Origin: Antrodiella citrinella | Lineage: Eukaryota; Basidiomycota; Agaricomycetes; Polyporales; Steccherinaceae | Assembly (NCBI GenBank): GCA_004802725.1 | Contig: SGPM01000060.1 | Span: 1 to 64,000 of the forward strand | Length of the DNA: 64,000 nucleotides | Direction of reading: 5' to 3' | Part shown: positions 20,934 to 32,082 of the stretch, one piece after another | Position numbering within the stretch: position 1 is the stretch's first letter | Layout of the letters: each line of letters begins with the position of its first letter | Made by a program: the position numbers and the translations under genes | The notes under the pieces: generated by a model | What the model saw: the letters and a program-made list of their open reading frames with translations, nothing else | What the model was told of the DNA's origin: nothing | Databases searched by the model: none

Positions 20934-23900
20934 TACGCGGTCCGCGACTGAAATGGACGCGACGCATTGGTTGCATGAAGAGATGAAGACAGGAAGGTAG
21001 ACGTACAGCGTTTGATCGACATCTCAAGTTATGACGAGGAGGGACAGATAGCCTGTTGAGTAGTGAGCACAAGTAAGCGGCAGCGACGCGATAGTAAACT
21101 TACAACAAAATGTTTGCAAAGAAAGAAGTAGATTTGCACGGAGGGAGACAAGGATGTTTGAATGTGAGATAATGGTCTCGATTGAGGGGAGCTTGTTACG
21201 CAGAAAAAGTGATCCAGGAAATGGAGGCAAGTCAAGAGGAAGAGGCCACTGGGACCGCGCCGCCAGCTCCCGGGCACGCTTTACGAGCGTCTAAATATGG
21301 ACCTCATTGTCCGCAGGACCCCAAAGAGGCAGGGAACGAGACAGCCGTAGGCGTCGTGGATGAATGGTTCAGTGGGTTGCGTCTATGAGAATATGTTCAG
21401 AAGAGCGTCAGCAAGATAAACGCACATGAAGTGCCGTCATGACAAGATAACAGCAGCGACGATGGCACATGTGAATGAGCATGTGGTCCGGGTATACAAC
21501 ATCAACGACTAGCCGCGTCAAAGAATGAATAGTTGGATAACAGGATGGCGAGAGCGTGCCGAAAAGTGTAAGGCAACAGTGGATAAGTGAGGCGACCAGA
21601 CAAGGTACAGGTGACGAAGAGGGATGGGGAAAACTGTGAAAAACGAAGGAACAGGCACTCACGACCTATCCACATCATTGAAACTCTCGTCTTTTCTCTG
21701 CAAACTGAGCCTTATGTTGTCGGAAGAGGTTTTGCGATGGCTTGAGGACGAGGGTTTTGACGCATCTGTGACTGTTGTCAATTTTCAACTTCGAGTGTGT
21801 CCGAAGAAGATGACAGCGAGTTTGGACAATCCGCGACGAGAATCTCTGAAGAGGACGACCATCCGTGAACGTCAGAACGAGTAAAACAAGGACATGAAAG
21901 AACAAGAACAACTCGTCTCGGAAAGACCCGATCGACTGTCAAGCGTTCTGAATCTGAACAGCAGTGGCGCTTGGCGTGTACAACAATCTCTCTTCCAAAA
22001 TTCGTTCAATATTCATGCTCTGACTCTTCGGACAGCGCTGTCTGATACAAACGAATCGGATATATTGGGTATCGTACTGGAATGCTTTTGATATCTGAGC
22101 TCATGACTCGCCTCTGCATGCCGAAAAGTCGCCCTTATCACACTGCCTTTGATGCTTCATCCGACGACATCGACAACGAGGTATCGACCACGAATGACGT
22201 TTCGTTCAGGAGAGGTGTGTTTGCACACGCCTCATGACAAGAGCGATGAAGGTGGCACTGAATAATCTGGACATATGGTGTGTGAGTCACTCGCATTTTC
22301 GGTGTAAAATGTCACTAAGACTGCGCCTTTTAGTCTATAGTGAGATTTGTTGCAGCGCATACGCTCGTTCCGAATTATTTGCCTTGCGGAGTGAATTAAT
22401 TGCTGAAGATGCGGCAGTCGATATCGCTCCTCAAACGACTAGACGCACGGACCAAGTCGAGAGGAGGAATCGGCACCACGGTTCTGCATCGTACGTGAGT
22501 CGAATCATGGCTGTACTCAAGCGCAAGCCGAAAAAGTGGTACGTACATTCACACACCCAATCTTGACTGGACTCTCAACCTGAGAGAGCTGTCGACAAGC
22601 CTGACTAGCATCAGAACTTAGCGCAGGATATAGGTCGGATGAAGACTTACCCATGCATTGAGGGCCTAAGCAACCTCATCGTCCCCTATCCTTACTTCCT
22701 TCGTCTAGTGTTCAAGCGACGCCGATAGCTGTCGCTATCCACCTAAGGCGTTACCGCGCACGATATGTTCAACGAGGGTGCTGTGTGGCGAGAGATTCGC
22801 TAGAAGGGTCCAAGATCGCCACAGTTGTAAGTAAGGCCGGAATACGTTATCAGTCAAGGTTGTTCAGACTGTCCCGTACAGCAACATGCAGTAGGCGCAC
22901 GTCTAATGTGTCGTTCACGTTCAAGTTCCCTCTGCATGCATGGCCAACTTACAGACAGCCCATCCACAATATGGTCAAGCTTGACCACCGGGGTTATGAA
23001 GGCATAAGGATGTAGTAATACATCGAGACAATGTTCCGCACAAAACTCTCAGGTTTCCTGGTAGGAAGAGCATAGACCTTGCGTCTCACCACTGTAGTAC
23101 GGGGAGGATTCGATTTGGAGTAACGAAGCGATTGCAGTCGAAATGTCCTAGAAATACGTTGAGTTGAGCCATCTGTCGAGTGCGTTTACGGTGAATACGT
23201 GGGCTGACGAGAAAATAGGGAACACGAACGACGTATCGGACGGTCGAACCGTCTTAGGTGAAGGAGCGGTCAATGGCCATAGCTCTGAGTGATTGGACCA
23301 TTGCAATGGACCGAATGTACGTGATCCTATTGTGCTCGTAAATTGGCTGTGCCTCATGCTTTGACCCAGCGGCTTCGAATATATACCGTGTTATTGTACT
23401 CGGATGTCTTTGTTGTCGATCCCCTTGCAGATATAAGACGAGCAAGCGTAAAGCTGGACATGATACCCGTTAAAGGCCACCGGGGTGTCGCGCGGACGAG
23501 ATAATTTCGCACCCACCTTCAATTTCAGCAATCCCTCCACAACCAGGGTTCACACAATGCGTTCGGACCTCTTGGGCGAATGTCTGGCCGGTCCGGAAGT
23601 TGGAACGACGGTCTGTGGACTGGGGAAGTCACGCTTTGTGATCATGTTTGGCGTTATGCCGTAACCAACCACATTGTCACGCGATTCCTGGCCTGCGTCC
23701 GGATTCATCTCTTACATTTCGGCCTCAGCTTCATTGCATTGAGCTCTTGCACTGCAATAGTTCCAAGTCTCAACCATAGTCTATCCACCACATTCAATAG
23801 CCAACAACGTTCTGCAATTCAAACTCCCTTACTCCCAAATTTCCCTCCTTCCACGCGACCTCTTCTCAGACCTCGAACAGTACTCCCTCACACAACAACC

Positions 23901-24048
23901 TCTCTGCAATCAGACTACGCTAGTCTCAATATTCTCAACCATACACGCGATAGGTTTGCCTGAACATGGCATGCATCACAGCGGGTATGTTCTTCCCCTT
24001 TCTCGTGACTTTCACAACATCTTCTGACAGGCCATTGGTTTCACAGAA
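20934..24048. other. About 3.1 kb without a secure gene
   Basis: Short ORFs on both strands; none has a family signature. Fragments near 21740-22560 (for example ALRSELIAEDAAVDIA at about 22385-22430 and FDASSDDIDNEVSTTNDV at about 22150-22205, plus) look protein-like but cannot be joined without stops, so a decayed intron-rich gene is possible. The segment 23690-24040 is C/T-rich and probably holds the leader of the next F-box gene, including a spliceable 5' UTR intron near 23985-24030. Confidence 0.4.
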
Positions 24049-25822
24049 ATGCGCGAACTGCGCAGATTATCTATCAAATTCGGGCTGCGTGTGCAAGGTA
24101 CGTACTCCTCTCATGTAACGAATCATACGTCCGATGTGTTGACGCGTCGACACTACAGAACGGCGCGCTTTGATAGCAGACAATGCGCGCCGTTTCACTG
24201 ACAACCGGCCGCTCAAAAAACGTCGCTACTTCTCTCTCCAATCAGCACCCATCTTCAGCATTCCCCCGGAGCTGATGATGAAGATTGTGAAGATGGTCTC
24301 AGGGGACGTTGGCAGCGATACTTTCTTGGATGACGATCAACAAGAATCTCGTTCGTACGACGTCTGGTGGACACTGTTCAACCTTTCCAAAACTTGTCAA
24401 CCCTGGAGGAGGCTTGTGCGGAGTATAATGACCGAGTTGTGGTCGCGCATTGATCTAACACATCCCAATGTCGCGAAGATGGCGTTGACGAAGATGGCCG
24501 GCACTCACCATCCTCTCCACTTCAGAGGTCGCGTGCATGAATCTCGCGGTGACAAGGCACTGGATCGCCTGATGAAGAGCTCGGTGGGACGCATTGCGTC
24601 CCTCAGTGCGTTGGGTTTAACACACCGGGGCCTTTCGAGCCTTTTCCGTACACTTCTGGCAGATCCCAGGCGCAGTCTGGTCAATTTGGTTGAGCTGAAG
24701 CTCAGCCACGATTGGATGGGAGTCGAGGCGTCGGCGGTCGTTTTGCCGCACCTTCCTAGGCTACAAACGCTCGACCTCCTGGATGTGACCGTAGAGCTCC
24801 AAGCTGCGGACATCATGAGCTTTCCGTCTTTGAGGACCGCCAACTTCACTTCCACCTGGTATACCGACGATTCTTTTCGTGGTCTCATCCGCATCCTCCA
24901 GGGGTCCCCTACGCTGGAGAGACTCGTGATCGATTATACCGAGGGAGCATGGCCCTCGGGTTGGTCGTTGGATGGGGCTCTGTCCGGCGTTTCCGTCCCT
25001 TTACACATGCTGGATGTCATCATCATGAACAGTGTCGAGCCGTCGGCGGTGATTCGCATTGGCGGGGCACTGGACATGCCAAAGTGCTCCCCAGTGTTTG
25101 GGTACGTCAACGACTGGGTATCTGGTCCAGAGCTGTTGAAATCCCAGCCGAACGCCCATTGCCATATCCTCCAGAGCTTCGCGAGCTGCACCTGTCAGCT
25201 CACCATCAAATTCTTGAAGACACATCTGAACACATTGGCGTTGATACTCCAACCCGTAGTCCCCGAGAAAGATCGCAAGTGTCGCTGCCCCACATTCTCT
25301 GTGGCCTTCCAAGAGAAGCCCGACACTCTCGACCCCTTCGTCAGGCTCGGAGACGCGATCAAGTCCGTCCCTAATATCCAGAGCAGGGTCATGACCATAT
25401 ATTTGTCCCTCTCCGACCTCTCGCTCATCTCTGGTTCCGACGCCATCGAGAAAGAATGGAAGAAGTTATTTAGCTCTTTGTCATCCCTCAAAGAGCTTCA
25501 TCTGCTCAACGTCAGCCTCTTCGACGACTCCCTCAGAACTCTTGTCCAAACGTTCAACGCGGACCCGATGATTGGCGGAGAACTGCTCTCCGTCAATGTC
25601 GAGTTTCAGGCTAGCGATATTGCCACGAACTCGCTCTTGGATGAAGAGTCGTTGAACCGAGACGGTGTTCGCGAGATTCTTTGGTACGCGCTCGCAGCAA
25701 ACTGTGAGAAGCTCAGGTTCCTGGAGTTGGGCCCTGTGCCGGTCGGCGTATGTACTGATGAGGAGTGGTGCATGCAATGGCACGATATTCTCCAGCTTCT
25801 TCTCACTCGGCGTCAGGAGTAG
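24049..25822 (+). CDS. F-box/leucine-rich protein
   Basis: Probable SCF ubiquitin-ligase adaptor. Exon 1 24049-24097, intron 24098-24158 (61 bp), exon 2 24159-25822; 570 residues. This start was chosen because MRELRRLSIKFGLRVQ joins exon 2 in frame across good splice sites; the exon 2 frame has no ATG before 24263. The F-box-like segment is IFSIPPELMMKIVKMV ... LSKTCQPWRRLVRSIMTELWSRIDL, then HHPLHFRGRV and leucine-rich repeats, then Cys clusters CTCQL and CRCPTFSVAF. The layout is shared with 19092-20933. The C-terminus (LRFLELGPVPVGV) is intact. Confidence 0.82.
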
Positions 25823-26474
25823 GAGCAGCAGGAGGAACAAGAGGATTGAGATATACGTCTAGATGAAGTGTCGGGAAAGTTTAAATATGTTGCATCTTCA
25901 GTGTTGTGTTGTTCCAAGTTGTTTTGTTATTGTCCCTATGCTCTATGTCTCCATATATGTACTTACGAACTATGTTGTGGATGTATCCATAATGAATCTC
26001 TCCCTCCCTTATGAACTTTCAAGCGAGTCTCGAACCTGAACGTTGAACGTTGAACGTTGAACGCTTATTCGACTGCTATACTAGATCTTCTCAGTCCTAT
26101 CATCATGAACATTCGAGTTTTGCATCCTTTAGTCCACGACAATGTGATTCTTACCTTGACCTCTTCTTACAAGACTAGATACGACCTAAGTACCCGTCCT
26201 ATCTCTTCACGCGACGTATACGTACACAGACGCGTCGGACGTCTTGTTTCAACCCGGCAGGAGCTCATGTATACATACCAGTTCAAAGGATATATATGGA
26301 GACTTAAGCTTGTTGAATATCTGTCATCACACGATGCAGCGGGTTTGTGACGATGAGCACCCGAACCACGACGCGACTGACCATTAGACTCCCACCACAC
26401 CTAATAGGCGTGGAACAAAATAATACAAGTACGATAACCCAAAAACACCAAAACACGGAAAGGAAACAGACAGC
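25823..26474. other. Intergenic with short tandem repeat
   Basis: Convergent 3' flanks. At about 26039-26064 a 7-bp unit, GAACGTT, is repeated about 3.5 times. No credible ORF. Confidence 0.6.
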
Positions 26475-29400
26475 CTATACCTCCTCGTCCTCGTCCTCAT
26501 CCTGGACGTACCGATCCAACCGATCCGGCAAGAACCCCACGGAAGGATACGGCGTCGACTCTCTCCTCATCCTCCCATCACCACCACTTGCACCTGCACC
26601 CGCCTGATCATGCCTGTGCACACCCTCATAAGTCCCAATAGGCCCATGCACCAAACTACCCATATCCTCCGGACTCGCACTCGGGCTGAGTCTCACGCTC
26701 TCCCCCGAAGACCGTCCAAACAACCGACTCACAGTCCGCCGCAGACTCCCAACGCTCCCGCTCAGACTCGTCACCGCGCTCAAGCTCTGCACTGGTATGG
26801 TTCGGACACTAGGTCCCTCGTTCTCGTACGACGGCGGTTCTGTCCCGAACACTCTCCTCTCCTGGGGAGCGCTCACGTTCGGCGAGCTGGGCGGCCAGAA
26901 CGACGAGCCGAACCACCCCTGGCCCTGGCCCTCGACCCGATTAAACGGATGGGGTGGAGGGAGGTCGAACGGAGACGGCGATAGCGACGGAGCGGGGTGG
27001 CGTGTTGTCCTGGGAAGAGGGTCGAAGTCCGTTATAGAGCGAGGGTAAGAACCTGTTTGGGTGTAGGTGCTAGGGCCAGCGCGTGTAGGTATCGCGTCGA
27101 ACTCAGTCAAAGAACGAGGATGCGCGGGTTGTACGCAGGTGGACGTATGATAGTTTTGGTTCGGGAACAACGGGGCGGGTGGCGGAGGAGAAGGTGGGTT
27201 GTACGTGGGACTTCCATCAGACGGGGACGGGCTCTGTGCTTGATCCTGCGCGTTGGACGAGGCGGACGGAGGTGACTCGGGAGTATAGACCGGAGATGGC
27301 GGGTCGTATGTCGGGCTCCCGTCAGGCAAGGGTAGGCTCGGTGCTTCAGCTTGCGTGTTCGACAAAACGGTCGGTGGTGACACTGGAGTATGATACGGTG
27401 ACTGAGGGGAGTAAACNGGAGACTCAGGGCAATAAAGCGGGGACGACGGGGCCCAGGAAGGGCTCCTGTCGGGCGGAGGCGTCGGTCCTTGGTCCTGTGA
27501 GTTAGACAGGGCAGTCGGTGGTGATTGAACGTGATGGGTCGGCGGCCCGGGACGATAGGCCGGAGATGAGTAGTAGGTCGGACTACCATCAAGTAAGGAC
27601 GGGCTCGGTGCTCGGGCTTCTGTGTGACCACCATACCTCGAGAACAACTCGGCCATGGTGGACCGTGGCGGCGAAGGACGACCATCCGGGGAAGGCGGCT
27701 TGTGATAGTTGTAGAAAGCGGGCGGGGGCGGTGCGGTATACAACGCGTGGCTAGATCCATAGGTGGGCAGAGTCGGTGGACCGTAGTACGAAGGGTAGCG
27801 GCTGGGTCCCGGTTCTGACGAGGAGAACGTAGAGTACGTATTGCTGGGTCCCGGGACGGGCGGAGCTGGGTCAAGATTCCATGACGAAGGGTGGAGGCTG
27901 GCTGACGGGACTGATGAAGGAACGTAAACCCAAGCGTAGCCGCTAGGACCAGCAGTTGGTTGAGGGTCGTACAACGCAGAATATTGACTGCTAGGTTCCG
28001 CTCTGGCCGTCACGGACGGCGGAGCAGTGTGGATCACAGGTATACGCGCCCCACCAGGACTGAATCCAACCGTATCCGCCATAACCATCTCCTCGTTCTC
28101 GGGCGCACCTCCCTCCGGTGTCCTCTCCCTATACTGGAAAGCAGATGACAGCGTATCCAAGTCAGATTCCACATGCTCCTCTGGGAAGGGCGGAGAAGGC
28201 GTCGGTTCGTCAACCGGCGGACTCGGCATCGACGTCGAAGTCTCTCCCTCATTCCAAGGAGAGTCCGACTTATCGCCAGGCGCTTTGACTGGCCCTTCCC
28301 AAGTATCATGAATGAAAGTACGATGCACTGATCGAGGAGGCGGGACGACAGAGTTGGCTGCGTCGCCCCGCAAAGGTTGGTGTTTAGTTTTATGGCGTTT
28401 GGGGGGCCTGACTTTGGAGCTGGTAGCGTCTGAACTTGAAGAGCTGGAAGAGCTGGAGGAGCTGCTCACGTCCCGAGGTGGGGGAGGAGTGACAGGTTCC
28501 GGTGTTCTAGAAATGCCAGAACGACATCAGCATTATTTTACAGAAGAGGAACTATAGACGCACCCCTCAGACTCCGAGTCGTCACCCAAAGGACGATATT
28601 TCCTCTTCCTGGTCGGTTTCCCATTCCAAGCCAGAGGTCCCGCAGGGTGCGCACCCTCCGGCTTCTTGTCCTCGCCCTCTTGTCCAGCAGGCATTTTCTT
28701 CCGCAAGCCCCCCCGGAACACTGAACCGTTCAGCTTGGTCATGCTGTCCACCGCACGCAACCGCCGCTGTAGCTCCTGCTGCATCTCATGATCTGCGATT
28801 GCCGTGTTCGCTAGGGCCTTGGCGAGCGCAACGCGAGCGCGTTCGTACATAATGAGGAGTATTTCGCGCTCTACTTCAACACGTCTGAACATCCTGGCCA
28901 GATAGAGAGGGTCGGACGCTAGTTCAGCGAGAGGTGGGTATACAAGGGGCGTGCATAGCGCAACATCAGGCACGTCTCCCGGACATAGCATGAGACCCGG
29001 GATGTCAACAGTGAGGTCGGTGGGGAATGGGATGTTCTCGAACTCAGACTCGGGTGCGCCATTGTGTGGAATACCGTGGTCGGACCGTTCCTCTTCCTGA
29101 TCGTGGTGTTCCTCTTGTTGACCGTGCTGCTGTTCCTCCTCCTCCTCGTCTTCACCCTCCTCCTCGTCCCCACCGTCGAAACCTTCCTCATCATCACCCA
29201 AATGTGTACCTTCATCACTTCCGTCACCGTCATCATCGTCATCTCCTCCGTCTCCACTTCCGCTTGCGCCAGCGCCAGACTCAGATGGCACTCCATTCTC
29301 CCTCTCACGCTCCGGATGCTCACGCTGGCTCCTCCAATACTGCGAAAACGTATATTGAGACGCTGATTTGCTGCTGCCCGCGCCTCGGTCGGCGTCAATG

Positions 29401-30209
29401 GGCTGTGGCGCGACCTGAGATATATCAGAGATCACAGACGGGGGAGATCCTCGAGAGAAGAATGACCGGGTTCTAGGAATTAGAGGTGGGTGTGCTTGGT
29501 GTGAGGAAGAAGATGCGTGAGGGGTCAGAGGGTCGGGGCGGGGAGCGCTCGTGATAGTGGCGTGAGTGGCGTGGCCGTCAAGGTCACCGTCTGAGGCATA
29601 CAGAGTCAGGATAGTAGTCGAAGAGTACGAGGGAACAAAGATACCTCGTATAACGCTCACTGAACCCGATGCAGATGCATTTCCAGGATGCAATACCCAA
29701 TCCTTCCATGCCTGCCTCTCAGCTTCATTCTTCTTCCCTCCTTCAAGCCTCTTGTATTTACTGATGTTCTTCTTACTCGGCCCGTCGTTCACTTGTACGT
29801 TGAGTATCGAGCCCTTTTTGAGAGCAAGCGTTCGTTTCTTGGTGATGGTCTTCTCAGCCACTCCGAGTCGTATCCTGGAGCTGAGCCTGCGTGTGAGTCC
29901 AGAAATGCCTTCACGGATGTTGTCGATCATCGATAGTTGGTTGGTATTGGAAGTCGGTACGTCCTGTGCCTGTCAAGAGGAAGTGGCTCAGATTGGGGAG
30001 ACGACGGAAGAAGGAGATATGGATAGTGGACATGACCATGAACCCCGAAACAAAGAGTGAGTACGTACCGAAGTTGAATCTCGCATCTCGCAGTCCATGT
30101 CCGCTTTCGTCTGCGCCACTCGGAGAGAGACGCGCTCGGCGGCGGAAGGACTGGGGTCGGGAAAGGGGGTCGAGTACCTGCGACTCGAGGAAGGTCGCAT
30201 AGTAGCCAT
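26475..30209 (-). CDS. Large low-complexity SAP-like family protein with CTD-like repeats
   Basis: Function unknown. Exons 30069-30209, 28564-29963 and 26475-28506 (introns 105 and 57 bp) give 1190 residues. The middle has acidic tracts, then PFPTDLTVDIPG and a helical block (VEVEREILLIMYERARVALAKALANTAIAD) shared with the paralogue at 32083-35489. The splice before TPEPVTP is also shared. The C-terminal third is Ser/Pro/Tyr-rich with four imperfect repeats of DGSPTYxPPSPVYxPxSPP type (about 27170-27600), reminiscent of the RNA polymerase II tail. After these come paired PRSLTEFDAIP and PRSITDFDPLP motifs. A poly-Ser run follows the last splice. Probably disordered; role unknown. One N (27418) hides one residue. 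Confidence 0.7.
27170..27600 (-). repeat. Protein-coding Tyr/Ser/Pro tandem repeats
   Basis: Four units of about 40-45 residues, each with D(G/R)SP(T/S)(Y/W), then P/S-S-P-x-Y and later SPPTxLSNxQ or SPPSASSNAQ. Examples are DGSPTYYSSPAYRPGPP, DRSPSWAPSSPLYCPES, DGSPTYDPPSPVYTPES and DGSPTYNPPSPPPP. The repeats look recent but not identical at DNA level. Confidence 0.7.
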
Positions 30210-30612
30210 GATATTTGCTCGTTGACTGCGTGCAATAGTCGCGGGATGGTAGACGAGCAGACGATATGAGGAGGAGTGAAGAGCGTATAATGGGGGAGAA
30301 AAAGTGAGAGATCAAGACAAGCGGGACCGATTTATAACTTGATTGGGATTTGGCAGTCCGCGAGGGCCAAAAGGTTGAGTGTATTGTTCTCGGTTTGTAC
30401 CATAAGGCAAATGTTGTTGTTTTGTTTGAGCTTTGTGGGTCCCCCCAGCGGGCGGGCCGTGCTAAGCGCCATATGTTTTGGCCCTTGTCGTCGTCCAAGC
30501 GTGGACCAGCTGTGTCTCCATTGTTTTTCGCGTTTTTTTTGTTTTCTGAGACGAGCTTAGCACATCGTCAGACCAACTGCAGGTAACAATGAGATAGGAA
30601 ACCAACTGACCA

Positions 30613-31024
30613 TTACGCTTCCCGCACACTGAATACCGCATGAGTCTCCGTCGTTAATGGTGTCAAGACAATACTGAGTTCTGTGTTGCGATCTGCGTTT
30701 GGAATCCTCATCTGAGCTGAGTTCAGTTGTAAAGATGATATTGAAGAGGTAAGTACAGGTTACAGTGACGCAGAAACACTCGAAGACGTTACCTGGACGG
30801 AATTTCAACCAGCACATCCTCAACTTCCCTATACAACAACCTGCCAGACTCTTCGACATGCGAACGCTCTCCAAGTCGTCCTCGTCATCTTGTAGATCCA
30901 AAAACCCTTGTATACGATACTTCAACAGCGTCGAATGATTCGTTTTGCTCATTGTAGGCGTTGATGACCAACAGCGATGAGGATGGGAAGGATCGTCTTG
31001 TGCTTCACAAGCATAGCTGAGCAA
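30613..31024 (-). CDS. Small hypothetical protein, two visible exons
   Basis: Unrecognised. The upstream exon starts MLSYACEAQDDPSHPHRC at 31024 (or MSKTNHST further in) and runs to KLRMCWLKFRP. An intron of about 85 bp (GTAACG...AACTCAG, about 30709-30793) joins it to QMRIPNADRNTELSIVL ... VFSVREA, with a TAA at 30613-30615. The spliced product has no long low-complexity run and reads as a real protein of about 110 residues, but the donor is not ideal and more exons may lie upstream to about 31380. It lies upstream of the SAP-like gene at 26475-30209, on the same strand. Confidence 0.35.
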
Positions 31025-32082
31025 GGACTGACATCAACGAAGAAGGCCATGCCAATAAACAGCGTGAAAACGTACTAAAGCTGGGATTGAACGGCTCGTC
31101 TTGGGAATGGACGGAGGGGAGGGTTCAACGACGGTAAACGAACACATGATGTCCGGGTTATGAAGCTTCATGAATGCCTCGCACTAATAGGCTACGTGAG
31201 GTCCCGACTCCTGACAGAAACTGTTCTTAGCAAAGGAGACGGATCAAGACGTCCAAGATGAGATACTCACTAAGAGCCTATAGTGTTTTCACGCGCCCCC
31301 ATCTCTCCCCAACACCTAGAAGGATCATCTTTCAGCTGATATGGACGATTGCAATTGTGATCCCTGTAAGTGACGAGTCATAGAGGTGGTAGGTCAGTGC
31401 AAGTCGACTTCGTGATCGAGGACGGTGAAGGAAGTGACTTCGTGGAGCAATGCACATTGTCTACGGTCGTAGAAGAAGATATATGTGAAAGTAAACGTCG
31501 TTATGGGTCTGTGTAGTTTTGGACGGGAGGAAATGCAATTCATTGCGTGATGGTAGGTAGAGAGAGCCTGCGGCGGTTATTAGCGCTGTCCGTATCGGCA
31601 AAGTTGCTCGACATATGTACACACCGAGGGAATCATGGACGCATGATCTGTTGATAATTGCACATGCACTTCCAGAATAACGTCTGCTCATCGCGTTCTT
31701 GAAGTCGACAACAAGCAAGGGTAAATTCAGCAAGAAAGAGGCAGCAAAAAACAATTTCCACAACCTCCACAACCACCCATATCAGCTAAAATATGCCATA
31801 TGCGAGCGCTATGCGTATGCAGCCAATTTTGAAAGACCGGATTGACGAACGCAGACATACAAATGCGCTAAGAATAATAACATTTTGGTATTCGAGATAG
31901 CCACAGTGAAGGGACAAATACACGGATGCACTCAAACAATATAACTTGTACGACCTCCCATTACGACGCGTTCCCCGACGATATTCAAACCAAGCACATT
32001 TGTCTCCATGTCGACAGACTGCTTACCGCACAATGACTCCGAGCCCCATCGCTGATCCTCTGAAACCTGAAACCTGAAACGC
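31025..32082. other. Intergenic, about 1 kb
   Basis: A minus-strand ORF at 31461-31772 is short and without signature. Otherwise nothing supported. Confidence 0.5.

Noticed and set aside
27107..27874. 255-codon minus-strand ORF, Arg/Pro-rich
   Set aside because: Alternative frame of the Ser/Pro-rich exon of the gene at 26475-30209.
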